From contig NW_024468259.1 in NCBI RefSeq assembly GCF_002104995.1, positions 310,001 through 374,000 of the forward strand: 64,000 nt of DNA, given 5' to 3'. Under the pieces are notes generated by a model that searched no databases, was not told the origin of the DNA, and worked only from the letters and a program-made list of their open reading frames with translations. The stretch is from Linderina pennispora (lineage: Eukaryota; Kickxellomycota; Kickxellomycetes; Kickxellales; Kickxellaceae). The position numbers and the translations under genes were made by a program. Below are positions 1 to 9,017 of the stretch, piece after piece; the stretch's first letter is position 1; the number at the start of each line of letters is the position of its first letter.

Positions 1-533
1 AGGACTACACCGACTGTTAATATAGCAAGAAAGGCTGACCACACAGCCATGTTGTAGCTGCAATGCTGTTTTGCGTGTTGGATCCGGCTCCATTTTATGT
101 ATTCGGGGATCGTGCTGTTCTGAACAAGGTTGGTTATGTGGTCAACTGCGGGTGTGAGAAGTGATGGTAGAGGTTCTGAGCCAATACAGTTTGCGATATA
201 CTGCTGCATGCTGTCTGGGATGTTGATCGCAAGGGCGGCTCCAGGCAGTATAAAGATATCGGCAATGTTAGTTATGCGCGAGCTCATAGCCTCCAAATCA
301 TTCGGATCTAGCTGACCTGTCTTCACATCGCTGAGAAGGCTGTGGTAGCACTCCAAGAATGACAAGTTTTCGCTACTGAGCTCGACAAATTCAACATACC
401 AGCGGAACTCATGGAGCGTGTATGGTTTAGGTGCCTCATCATCGAGAATGTCCTTAACCGCGAAGCTGTGATGGTACTGTTGACAGTGGTGACTGCTGCT
501 GTTTCCTATCCTCATGTGCAACGAATGGAGCAT
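1..533 (-). CDS. RGS-domain membrane protein (Rax1-like), 3' part cut by window edge
   Basis: Reading on the minus strand from an ATG at 533 gives about 177 residues open to the window edge, so the C-terminus lies outside. The protein carries a recognisable RGS (regulator of G-protein signalling) core: a helix with HEFRWYVEF, the SSENLSFLECY segment that corresponds to the classical S-E-N-L-x-F-W motif, and a later block ending NSTIPEYIKWS. A hydrophobic segment (MAVWSAFLAILTVGVVL) starts right after the RGS core and runs to the edge. An N-terminal RGS domain followed by C-terminal membrane helices is the layout of fungal Rax1-type proteins, which act in polarity and bud-site selection. Other membrane RGS proteins are possible because the C-terminus is missing. 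Codon use is less GC-biased than in neighbouring genes. Confidence 0.7.
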   Translation of the reverse strand, partial: MLHSLHMRIGNSSSHHCQQYHHSFAVKDILDDEAPKPYTLHEFRWYVEFVELSSENLSFLECYHSLLSDVKTGQLDPNDLEAMSSRITNIADIFILPGAALAINIPDSMQQYIANCIGSEPLPSLLTPAVDHITNLVQNSTIPEYIKWSRIQHAKQHCSYNMAVWSAFLAILTVGVV

Positions 534-1761
534 ACTAGTGGAGCTCGCATATGTCGGTGGTGTAATATGGATGGCAGTATATGATGTCTACCATATCTGT
601 CGGGCAGACAATACAATTTAGCGGGTTCCTGATGATATAACAAGTGAAGAGAAGCAATAAATGACTATGAAGTAGCAAGAGAGGAGAGATTGGTCGTTAT
701 ATAAATGCTCTGGAATATACGGGATCTCCAGGGTCTGGTAGCAAAATCCAACGTGCTCGATAATGATAGAATGGCTTTTACTTGCAAAGTGCTGAGAATG
801 GGGAGGTCAACTTGAAACCGCTGAATTCCGCAGAGGTGGTGTAAGGAGACTCAGCAAAGCCTTTATAGGAAAGTGGACTTCCATTCTTGTACACCATAGC
901 CATCTACCAAGAAGTGGTGTGTTTTTATTATTATTATAAACATTCCCCACCCCGGCAATGCTCAGCCAACAAAAAAGCTCATCTGCCATACCTGGCCAGA
1001 GAGATGAAACTGAACCTTGGAAACCCATTTGAGATGCTCCCCCTACGATCAAATTGTGGCGCTAGGCTAGTACAAAAAATTGCGGAATTCCCCAGTTAAA
1101 CTGGCTGCTATGCATCGAATGTTTCGAAGAAAAAGCAATAGCCGGCTTTGAGATGACATTGATAGTGTTGTCAGTTAGCTAGGCTGGCGCGCCTTCACAA
1201 TTGGAGCTCACTGTGTAGTCAGCACGCGCTTTGCTGGTTCCTGCAGTCCATGGCTGGCCACAATGGGTGCTAGGCAATTGGCTTTTTGGATGCGTGTCTC
1301 ATGACTCTGGTGAAAATTTGCGACTGAAAAGCATAGCTAAATGGTCTCGCGATATAGACTGCATAATCTTCAGCAGTAGTGGGGGGGTGATAGAATTGAC
1401 AAATTGCAGTCGTGGTCGACATGGTGGTTATGTCCAACAGCGTGTTTATTTGAGCAGCAACTCAGAGAAAAGAGACCAGCTACAAAGCTCCCAAGAGACA
1501 CGCCCTAGGTGGATAACAGGTATCCAGCTCCACGCCCGGTGGCAAGCCCTCCTGCTAACAGGACAGCTGCCACACGAAAGAAGGACGAGGAAACTAGGAA
1601 CCGCGCTTTGGTAACTGTACAATATTCCCAATGTGAACTTGGTACAGGTGAAAGAGTTGAGCGGAAGTCGCCAGAATATAGCCGGCCCTGCCCTCAGAAC
1701 CACTGCGTCAAACAACCACTAGATGGACACGGCTGCTGGGGGACAGAGAGAAATGCGCTGC
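534..1761. other. Intergenic region, no supported gene
   Basis: About 1.2 kb between the RGS gene start and the 3' end of the uL1 gene. Short overlapping open frames exist on both strands but none shows domain motifs or consistent codon bias. It contains an AT-rich run of TTA repeats near 926-940 and a 10-bp inverted match (GAATTCCGCA near 824 and its complement near 1080). I see nothing else in it. Confidence 0.5.
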
Positions 1762-2746
1762 TTAGTACAGGCGGTGGGGCTTGCCCATGGTGCTCTTGAT
1801 GTACAGCGACTTGACGTTCTGCCAGCGCTTCTTGAGCAGCGACACCAGGAAGTTGACAGCAAGCATGATGTTGCCGAGAACCTCGTCCTCCTCCATGCTG
1901 ACGTTACCGATGGCAACGGCCAGGCACAGAACCTTCTTGAGCTGGAACTTGATGGTGGCACGGATCTCGTCGGCACGGGCAGTGAGGTCGTCGGTGTGCG
2001 ACACGGGGGTGGGGAACTTACCGGCCTTGTGCAGACCAGGACCCAGCAGACGCGGGATCTGCTTGATGAGGGCCTCCGAGGCAATGAACGCATCGTACGA
2101 AGCAGCCATCTTCTTGATGAGCTTCTTGTTCTTGTTCATCTTCTTGAGGTCCTCGACCGAGCGGAACGGCATGTCGATGGCCTTGGCCTTGTCGACATCG
2201 TGGGCGTCACCAAGGATGCACACGGTCATCTTGGGGCGCGGGATGTGGGGCAGCTTGATGGTGCCCGAGAAACGCTTGTCGCGCTGCGGGTCGTAGTTCT
2301 TCAGACCGATCTGGAGCTCGACAGTCTCGACAAACTTGCGCTTGCTCTCGGCAGACGCAGCAAGGAGGGCACGGACCTCCTCGCGCACAGCAGCAACCTG
2401 AATCTTGCTTCCGCTACAGGGTGTGGTGAAGCAGTGGTTGTAGAGTGGGGTGAATTAGGCTGTGTGAAAGGACTCTTTGGTGCACAGGCGTGCATAGACG
2501 CGTACATGCATGGGAATATGTGCGAATGTGCGTGTGCTGGTTGCTGCTGAGTGGGAAGGTGCTGAGGCTGAAGGTGCCGAGGCTGAGGGTGCACACAGGC
2601 CAATGCCGATTCCGGCCCAATGTCTGCCGCCTCTGCCCTCTGCGCGCATGCCCCTGCCTCGGTCCGTCACCCACAAAGAAAATCCGTCAGCGACTCCAGC
2701 AGCTCCGGCGCACTATTTCCGCGGCGTATCCGTCGACGTACCTCAT
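1762..2746 (-). CDS. RPL10A: 60S ribosomal protein uL1 (L10a/Rpl1)
   Basis: This is the uL1 protein of the ribosomal L1 stalk. The main exon (1762-2413) matches the family throughout: [20 protein letters not shown] near the start, [22 protein letters not shown] in the middle and the C-terminal MGKPHRLY. No ATG begins this exon, although the frame is open at its 5' end. The start is supplied by a tiny first exon at 2742-2746 reading ATGAG, followed by a GTACGT donor. A 328-bp intron (2414-2741) ends in TAG, giving an N-terminus [15 protein letters not shown]. The spliced length is 218 residues against about 217 in yeast. An intron right after the start codon is common in fungal ribosomal protein genes. 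It is head to head with RPC11. Splice sites are inferred from consensus and frame. Confidence 0.95.
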
Positions 2747-2989
2747 TTTTGGATGGATTCGAAAATCGGGGGTTGGGAAATAAAGGGCGTTTCACCAGGC
2801 GCCGTGGATCACGGCTGGCCTTAGGCAGCAGCTGACCGCAGCTGGCGCTTTCCCTCCCCCAGACACAGCCGTGATTGGCTATGCCGCCAAAGCCCGACCT
2901 TTTCTCGTGCTCTTGGAGCCACACTTTTCGCCCACCTTGCTCTCTTTTGCTTTTCGTCCCCCCCCCCCGATTCACAGCCTCAGTCAGCA
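2747..2989. promoter_or_regulatory. Shared divergent promoter of uL1 and RPC11
   Basis: Only 243 bp separate the two start codons, so both genes must draw on this segment. It contains an inverted CCAAT box (ATTGG at about 2874-2878) and a C-run of about 10 just upstream of the RPC11 start, in a pyrimidine-rich stretch. The role of these sites is inferred from position. Confidence 0.5.
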
Positions 2990-3325
2990 ATGCACTTTTG
3001 CCCGTCGTGCTCGAACCTGCTCCTGGTGGAGAACGGCGTCGGCGAGAACGGCGAGACGTGTCTGGTGTGCCAGACGTGTCCGTACCAGTTCCCGATCCGG
3101 CGGCAGATGATCTCGCGCACAATCCTCAAGCGCAAGGAGGTGGACGATGTGCTGGGCGGCGAGGAGGCGTGGAAGAACGTCGATTCGATCGAGACGCCGT
3201 GTCCCAAGTGTCAGCACCAACGAGCCTACTTTATGCAGATCCAGCTCCGGTCCCTCGATGAGCCAGCAACCATCTTCTTCAAGTGCTGCAACTCCGAGTG
3301 CAGCCACACCTGGAAGGAGGGGTGA
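2990..3325 (+). CDS. RPC11: DNA-directed RNA polymerase III subunit Rpc11 (RPC10/C11)
   Basis: The 111-residue protein matches the small Pol III subunit needed for RNA cleavage, termination and re-initiation (110 residues in budding yeast). It has two zinc ribbons. The N-terminal one uses CPSC (residues 4-7) and CLVCQTC. The C-terminal TFIIS-type ribbon uses CPKC and CCNSEC. The acidic hairpin that enters the polymerase active site is present as RSLDEP, with the essential D-E pair kept; TFIIS and most homologues have RSADEP, so Leu replaces Ala here. The ATG is the only start giving the canonical N-terminus MHFCPSC. No intron. Divergent from the uL1 gene, which joins Pol III and ribosome biogenesis functions at one promoter. 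Confidence 0.95.
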   Translation: MHFCPSCSNLLLVENGVGENGETCLVCQTCPYQFPIRRQMISRTILKRKEVDDVLGGEEAWKNVDSIETPCPKCQHQRAYFMQIQLRSLDEPATIFFKCCNSECSHTWKEG

Positions 3326-3654
3326 GAAACTTGCTAGGCACTAATTTCAATGTACATAATAGTATCCCCCATATACTCGATCTGGCTTAGCAGGTGAACC
3401 TTAAAGGATTATCTGTATTGGGATGTCTTGGCATTTCAATTGATAGGGTGGAAATGCTGCAGTTTCTGACAAAGATTGCAGATATATTCGGGAGATGCTG
3501 TGCACCAATTTCTGCATCATGTCGGACAAGCTTTTGCTTTTCTCGGACGTCATTGCTCCTCCCTCCGCGCTCTTTATCCAGGCTCCCCCCCCCCAAATGT
3601 CACAATCCATTCAACAACACCATTTGCCAATGTGCTTTCAACTGACGAAAAGTC
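3326..3654. other. Intergenic region
   Basis: No supported gene. A frame beginning with an ATG near 3519 (N-terminus MSDKLLLFSDVIAPP) looks weakly coding and lies one frame from the small ORF at 3655-3873, so one extra base could link them. I could not establish this. A C-run lies near 3586-3595. Confidence 0.35.
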
Positions 3655-3873
3655 ATGCAACCGAGCATTGCTTCTTTCAGCCACTTGAGCACCCCACCCA
3701 CGGCCCCGCTGCACAACCTCGGCGGCATTCGTGGGCGTATCCGCGATTTGGCAAACCGAAGTGGACAACTGCTGAAAGATGCCCACAAGCGGAAAAACCA
3801 AGTATCCCAAACGATGCTGGACAGCAAGACCTCGCTTGGGATTCTCAGCGCCGTGCCGGATAGAAAAGAGTGA
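3655..3873 (+). CDS. Small hypothetical protein (72 aa)
   Basis: An ATG-initiated ORF of 72 residues with codon use like its neighbours. It begins MQPSIASFSHLSTPPTAPLHN and continues into a basic, probably helical stretch (RGRIRDLANRSGQLLKDAHKRK) ending near LGILSAVPDRKE. I do not recognise a family. The amphipathic basic helix would fit a small adaptor or coiled-coil subunit, but this is not evidence of function. It may be the last part of a longer gene whose beginning (from about 3519) is one frame away. Confidence 0.4.
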   Translation: MQPSIASFSHLSTPPTAPLHNLGGIRGRIRDLANRSGQLLKDAHKRKNQVSQTMLDSKTSLGILSAVPDRKE

Positions 3874-4289
3874 AAAAAGAATGCTGTATGGAAGGTTCTG
3901 TAGAGCGGAAACAAATGGCGGAAATGCGAGCCACCTTTGGAGCACATAATCTTAGCTTATTGTGTATTCGCAAAATGCGTCAGAGGTGGGTGGAGATAGA
4001 GTGGCTAGTTGGGGGAGTAGGAGCGGGCGGGCGCATGGGAGGCTGAACAGCCGACGTAGTTCCGAGGGTGACCGCGGGGTGCCAGCGTGCGCAACGCCAT
4101 AGCGGCTGTATATTAGAAAGAGTCTGGAGCCCTCTTCCCTCGCCAAACAGCCGACGGGACAGCCCTTTTTTTATTCTTTTCGAGAGTACCCCTAGTTCCT
4201 TCAGCATCTCTCTTTCATTACATTCCTATCTGTGCTAAGCAGCTGTCTGCGGATCCACTAGTGCGTATAATATCCAATACTCCATATCG
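3874..4289. other. Intergenic region upstream of the DUF229 gene
   Basis: No convincing gene on either strand. The right half (about 4150-4240) is rich in pyrimidine tracts, as seen before many start codons in this window. Confidence 0.4.
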
Positions 4290-6391
4290 ATGCAGTCAGA
4301 TTCCAAAGCCGAGGAAATGCTTGCCCCGAGCATTTTGTCGAGCTTTCGGCTGTATCGCGGTCGGCCTCGGAGGCCTCGACAGACTATCTGCTTCCACATA
4401 TCAACCAAAAGGCCAGCGAGCCGCAGCGTTTCCTTCGCCTGGTGTCGTTCTGCATTCCATTGCGACTAAAGCACCCGCTCAATATCGTGTTGTTCACACT
4501 GACCTGCACCTGGGTGTCCTCGTACCTGCTGAGTCTCCAGGGCGGCGATCTTCTATTTATAAACGAAAACCTCGGCATCATGGGGGCCGAAATCCTGGTC
4601 TCGGTGCTTTCATTGACAGCAATCACGGTTATCCTGTATACGCGGCGGATGCGCCCGACGACACGAAAAACAACCGTGACCATGGCACTGGCGCTATTTG
4701 TTTTGCTGTATGTGTATGACCATGGCGAGCGGTTCGAGCACCATGGGTTCTACAATCTACTGGTGTTTTTGCTGATTTACGTGCCACTGAATCTGGTCAT
4801 CGTCAGCCTCTATGTGCTGTACACAACAGTGCCGCATTTCCTGGCGATATTGTTCTTGGCGGTTCTTGGGTTGGCGTGCGGCGTCACAGTGGCGCTGCGG
4901 CACTACATTACGGTATTTGACCAAGGGATGTTTGACAGAATGCGCGCAGTTCCTGGCGAGTGCCAGTGGCAAGGAAACAACTACCCGCTGGTCGATCTGC
5001 TGCCGGCAGGCACGCAGAACTTCTGGGCTGGCAGCATGATGTGCAAGCCAGAGGATTTGAAATTCGAGGCGAGTATCGATGGCGAAGGTCTGCTTAGCGT
5101 CAATTGCTCGCAGAGCTCCGTGTACGTCGATATCCTGCCGGAGACCAGAGAGTGGCCGCTCAAGGACAAGTCCAAATGGCAGGTGTTCAATCACCGGGTG
5201 CTGGACCGCACAACACATGTTCCGTACACAAAGCCAATGCAGCTCAATCCGGGCACGCAGGCCGTGGTGGTGCGGTGCGGTACAGGTAGCAAGATCGTAA
5301 CAAGGGTTAGCCCGCGGCCCTCGGAGCTGCCGAAATTCACGCCGCCCGCCGATACGCGCAGCCCGACCGAGCATTTGGAGGACCACCCGGGCGCGCCTCA
5401 GAAGCGGCCAAACGTGATGTTCCTGTTTGTTGACGCTGTCTCGCATAGACAGTTCTACCGGCGACTGCAGAAAACCGCAAAGGTGCTTGCCACCCTGCAC
5501 GAGCCGGGCAAGACCGAACTGACCGAGCTCTTCCGGTACCACTCACTGGGTGTCAGCACCGACAACAGTACCAAGGCCATGTACATGGGCGAGATATTCC
5601 CTGGGCGCAACTCTCTGCCGATCTGGGCGTATTTCCGTGACCGCGGGTATGTTACTGCTCGCGTGGAGACGTCGTGCGAGGACTGGGCCACAACATATAT
5701 TGCGGATATGTTCGATTCACTGGATTTTTCGGTCGGCGGACGCAGTCTGGACTATGAAATGTCGTCACCGTTCTGCATGCCAGAGTTTTACCCGAGCTCG
5801 GGCAACTCGTTTGGTAACTTCAAGGGCCCGTTCTCGATCACAGCAAGGTGTTTGTACGGGCGGCATGTGCATGAGTACGGATTCGACTATGTCAATCAGT
5901 TCAGGAAGGAGATGCGGGAGGCGAACGAAACCAGGCCGTACCTGATGATGCTCAATCTGATGGAGGGACACGAGGGCACGGGCGAAGTTCTGCGCTCGCT
6001 CGACAACAGGCTGTCGCAGTTCCTCGTGGAGCTGAAGGAGAGCGGGGAGCTGGAGGACACGGTGCTGTTCTTGCTGTCTGACCACGGTCTGCACATGGGT
6101 TTGAATTTTGCATTCCTAAACAGTGGGCAGATTGAGCACAAAAACCCGTTCTTCTCGATGGTCATGCCAAGCTATTTGCGCTCATACGTGGACCAGCACA
6201 CTAGGCACGGGCTGTATACGAACGAGCAGCGCCTGACGACGCCGTTTGAGACGCATTATACGCTCAAGACACTGGCCAACTGGCCAAGGTACGACCAGCA
6301 GGATTTCGACCGCTCTCTGTTCACACCGGTGAAGGCGGCACGGACGTGTGCCGAGGCAGGCGTGGGAGCAAACTTTTGCATGTGCAAGTAA
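4290..6391 (+). CDS. DUF229 membrane protein, sulfatase/alkaline-phosphatase-like
   Basis: A large protein with four or more N-terminal membrane helices (roughly the first 190 residues) followed by a lumenal or extracellular domain of the DUF229 family (PF02995), which adopts the alkaline phosphatase/sulfatase fold. Visible landmarks are RPNVMFLFVDAVSHRQF (first metal-site Asp), STDNSTKAMYMGEIFPG (predicted nucleophile loop), YLMMLNLMEGHEG and LLSDHGLHMG (second metal-site Asp-His). The enzymatic substrate is unknown. From 4442 onward the frame is clean, but it has no ATG there. The frame is open back to 4271, and an ATG at 4290 connects if one base is discounted in the A-run at about 4315-4317 and one in the C-run at 4324-4327, giving 699 residues. 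A 65-bp intron (4352-4416) is an alternative. Domain assignment is firm; the first 50 residues are not. Confidence 0.8.
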
Positions 6392-6566
6392 AGAAAATTT
6401 TGTATTTGCAGGTACCAGAATTACTCTGCTCGCGATGCGAGCTCGTCTGCTAGTCAGCATGGCTTGACATGTCGATAAGAGCATCACGGTGAACCGGTCA
6501 TTTGAACGTGTCGGATGGTTGTTGGTGCAATGTCGATCATGGACATCTCCCACCTTGGTGGCCTGC

Positions 6567-6869
6567 TCAGCGCAGGCGCTTCAGCGCTGGCTCGCTGCTG
6601 CTGGCAACAGAATCGCCTGCTGCTGCACGCCTCTTGCACGGGTTCTTTGTTGCTGGAGTGGTGCCAGAAACATCGGCAGCAATGGCCGTAGAACGACAGA
6701 ACCGTTCAGGAATATTGCCTGAATCACAGAGTGACTGGAAAATGAGTCTGAAGTTTAGAACTGCTGCGAGGTCGCGGTTCAAGAGTCGAGATGAACAGTC
6801 CCGCCTGTATTGTGCCATGGCCTGCTTACATGACTCGCTTGTATAGCGGAGAAGGCCATGGCACTTCAC
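6567..6869 (-). pseudogene. C-terminal fragment of Fanzor-like transposon nuclease
   Basis: This 100-codon frame begins at a zinc-ribbon-like segment, KCHGLLRYTSESC (the expected second Cys is Tyr), and then reads NRDLAAVLNF, matching the final catalytic Asp region of TnpB/Fanzor RuvC domains (N-R-D-x-x-A-x-x-N). It ends with a Ser/Ala-rich tail and KRLR. There is no plausible native start: the beginning overlaps the end of the upstream fragment (7227-6826) in another frame. It is therefore a remnant and not a working gene. Confidence 0.5.
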
Positions 6870-7223
6870 AGCTGGGTTCTTCGATCTCTGGTAAGGCCGT
6901 GGGTTGGGAACATACCGGAATATCTGCTACTGCTGCCGATGCAGCAGCAAGTGAATCAGCCGGTACTGCTGCAGTTGCTGCAGTAGCCTCTGTTTCATCT
7001 GATGGCTTCTGTGCAGGTGTATAAATACACACTTGACATGCATTATTGAACTCAGCCTTGGATACATTGCCCATTGTACTGTGCAGTGTGTTTTTGCGGC
7101 TGCGAATATCAATCAATTTGGCCAGAATCCGCTGTAGGCAACTGCCATAGTGCAACACAATGTTGTTCTTGTATGTTGTCATCAGCTCGGTATCCACGTA
7201 TGTCGCTACCTGATTCATTTCGC

Positions 7224-8218
7224 GCACGCCATGTAACTCAATATCGCCATTATGTAATAGATAATCATAAATATGGTATCTAACTACATCACAGAAATCT
7301 GCGCTCGACAGTTCTGACCTGTCCTTCCGGTTGACGAAATCCTTGGCAGATATGAGTCTTCGCCTTCAGATTGTGATAAATAAATAAATAAATTGGACAA
7401 GTGAAACCCTTTTCACTAATACTGCAGTGTTAAAGGCATCATTGTCAGCTAGTTGATGGAGTAATATCCATCGTGCAAGCATATATGTATTCCCTTTGAT
7501 GATATTGGCGCTGTATACAAATTGCTCTGGGCAGGACAACATAGAATCGCGGAAGCCAATACCACCAAGTGATGTCTTTATGACAGTAGTGCTAGGGGTA
7601 ATATTCATTTGAGAAATTCAATAGGCAAGTAAGAAGAGAAATGATGCTGTTCAGTTTTGCTTTATTGCAAATGCATAGCATTAGGAACTTTTTATTAAAA
7701 ATGATCTGGCTTGCATGGTTCTTGGGGCCCTTAGCACTGATACAGTCTCTTGAATCAGTCTATACAGACTGGGTCCATTGTGGCCCAAATACTACTGCTT
7801 ACGCATGTTCATAAGACAAATTAATTTGTAAAATAAACCCACAAATATTGCATGACCGCTAGAAGAGCTATATGGCCTTATTCAATAGATGCTCATAAAT
7901 AAATATCCAAAGAGTGTTGCGCAGCCGGTGATGACCACCATGATGATGCCATGGAAGTTATCGAGTCGACCGACAATGAGAGCAGCTCTTGCGCTGAACC
8001 AATGGAGATATATAGTGGAGACCTGTGACCACTACAATACCAGCCTGTCACCCTGGTTTCACCGATGAGGTCAGATGCCGCACAAGATCAAAAGGAGTTT
8101 ACAGAGCAAGTCGCGCAAACTCGCTTTGAGGTTTAAAAGTTTTTTTTAATCAATTAAAAAGTTTCTGGCGGACGGTTAGACACTTTTTGGGCTATAAAAT
8201 CTTATATATAGGTAAAGA
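7224..8218 (-). repeat. Dispersed repeat, copy 1 (995 bp)
   Basis: This segment matches 50020-51014 almost base for base over 995 bp, in the same orientation, with scattered substitutions. It includes the 80-codon N-terminal frame (7608-7366; the other copy has 50403-50164), the start of the next frame and about 610 bp of non-coding sequence. Both copies end at the same right-hand sequence, TATATATAGGTAAAGA, and diverge at once beyond it. The left match ends near GCACGCC. I could not identify terminal inverted repeats or a target duplication. Confidence 0.9.
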
Positions 8219-8318
8219 AGTAAAGATAAAAATAACGATATTTTTAATGGATTTCAAGATCTATTTGTTCAAGAAGCCAAATATGTAAGCAAGATCGGTG
8301 GGAAAATGGTTCTGGCAT

Positions 8319-8600
8319 TTATTCGCTGTATGACTTGGGGATCTCCAGGCCGACGCGGTTGGCAGTCTTGGTGATGCGGTCGCTTTCGGGCATCTTGGGC
8401 TGGAATTCGTCGAGTAGCTCTTTGTACCTGCGGTTATTCGTCAGGTAGGTAAGCACGGTTTGGGCCTTTTGGAGGTCGGGGGTGGCGGACCATTTGAGGC
8501 GCAGCTGGGTGGCCCAGAAGCGGTTCTGGCTGACCGATGTGAATTGCTTGTTGACTTCGCGCAGGAGCTGGCGGTAGATGTGCAGGTGGCTTGTGGACAT
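8319..8600 (-). CDS. FMC1: ATP synthase assembly factor Fmc1 (LYR family)
   Basis: A 93-residue LYR-type protein. The motif is near the N-terminus as LHIYRQLLREVN, and the last third has ANRVGLEIPKSY, which aligns with the AGLVGLKLP segment of animal FMC1. Fmc1 is a mitochondrial matrix protein that helps assemble the F1 part of ATP synthase, with Atp12, under heat stress. Length and layout match the family. Intact and intron-free. It lies head to head with the OSM1-like gene, about 417 bp apart, and its 3' end sits about 100 bp from the transposon remnant. Confidence 0.8.
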   Translation of the reverse strand: MSTSHLHIYRQLLREVNKQFTSVSQNRFWATQLRLKWSATPDLQKAQTVLTYLTNNRRYKELLDEFQPKMPESDRITKTANRVGLEIPKSYSE

Positions 8601-9017
8601 GGTTTGTGGGGGGGGGGAGTTATTAAAAAGTTAAGAGCTACTCCCTATTTTTTAGGCTGTGGATTTTGTGTTCCGCTTTTCGGAAGATCAGATGTAGTAT
8701 GGTTTCTGCTACTGTCGCCTGTGATGACGCAGTGGTGCGGCGTAGCTGATATTGGTTCGCTGGCTCTCCTCTTCCTCCAACTTTTTTAATACCATTTTTT
8801 GCTTCTGTCCGGTATTTCGTAAGTTTCTTGGCGGGGTGGGAGGAGTTCGGCTCTACTTTTTGCCTGACAACTAGAGATAGCTCTGGATCACGCCACAATG
8901 CCTGGCGCCTTCATATGTCGGCCGTTGCGCTCAAAAACTGCTCACTAATCTTTTTCTCTCTCTTCTCCCACATTGCATACAAAAACCACGCCATCGAGGA
9001 GTTCTACAACTGACGCT
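8601..9017. promoter_or_regulatory. Divergent intergenic region FMC1/OSM1
   Basis: The 417 bp between two divergent start codons hold the promoters of both genes. A G-run (about 8609-8617) lies just upstream of FMC1, and a CT-rich tract (about 8948-8970) precedes the OSM1 start. No specific binding site was recognised. Confidence 0.4.

Larger units (their letters stand above)
6567..8218 (-). mobile_element. Decayed transposon copy 1, Fanzor (TnpB-like) remnant
   Basis: A minus-strand element in pieces. From 5' to 3' on that strand: a 5' non-coding part (8218-7609) shared with a second copy at 50020-51014; a helical N-terminal ORF (7608-7366, 80 codons); a further frame continuing through about 7350-6826 with TTYKNNIVLHYGSCLQRIL; and a C-terminal ORF (6869-6567) with a degenerate zinc ribbon (CHGLLRYTSESC) and the block LLNRDLAAVLNFRLIFQSL. 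The N-R-D-x-x-A-x-x-N-F motif after a Cys ribbon is what one expects at the RuvC-III end of Fanzor/TnpB-type nucleases. The central RuvC-I/II region is absent and frames are broken, so it is an internally deleted relic. The family call is from motif memory; a profile search was not possible. Confidence 0.55.

Noticed and set aside
824-1090. Possible MITE suggested by a 10-bp inverted match near 824 and 1080
   Set aside because: The match is only 10 bp around an EcoRI site, flanking bases diverge and no target-site duplication is visible.
4757-5542. Long antisense ORF opposite the DUF229 gene
   Set aside because: A codon-bias shadow of the real gene: no motifs, and the plus strand has a clear family match.
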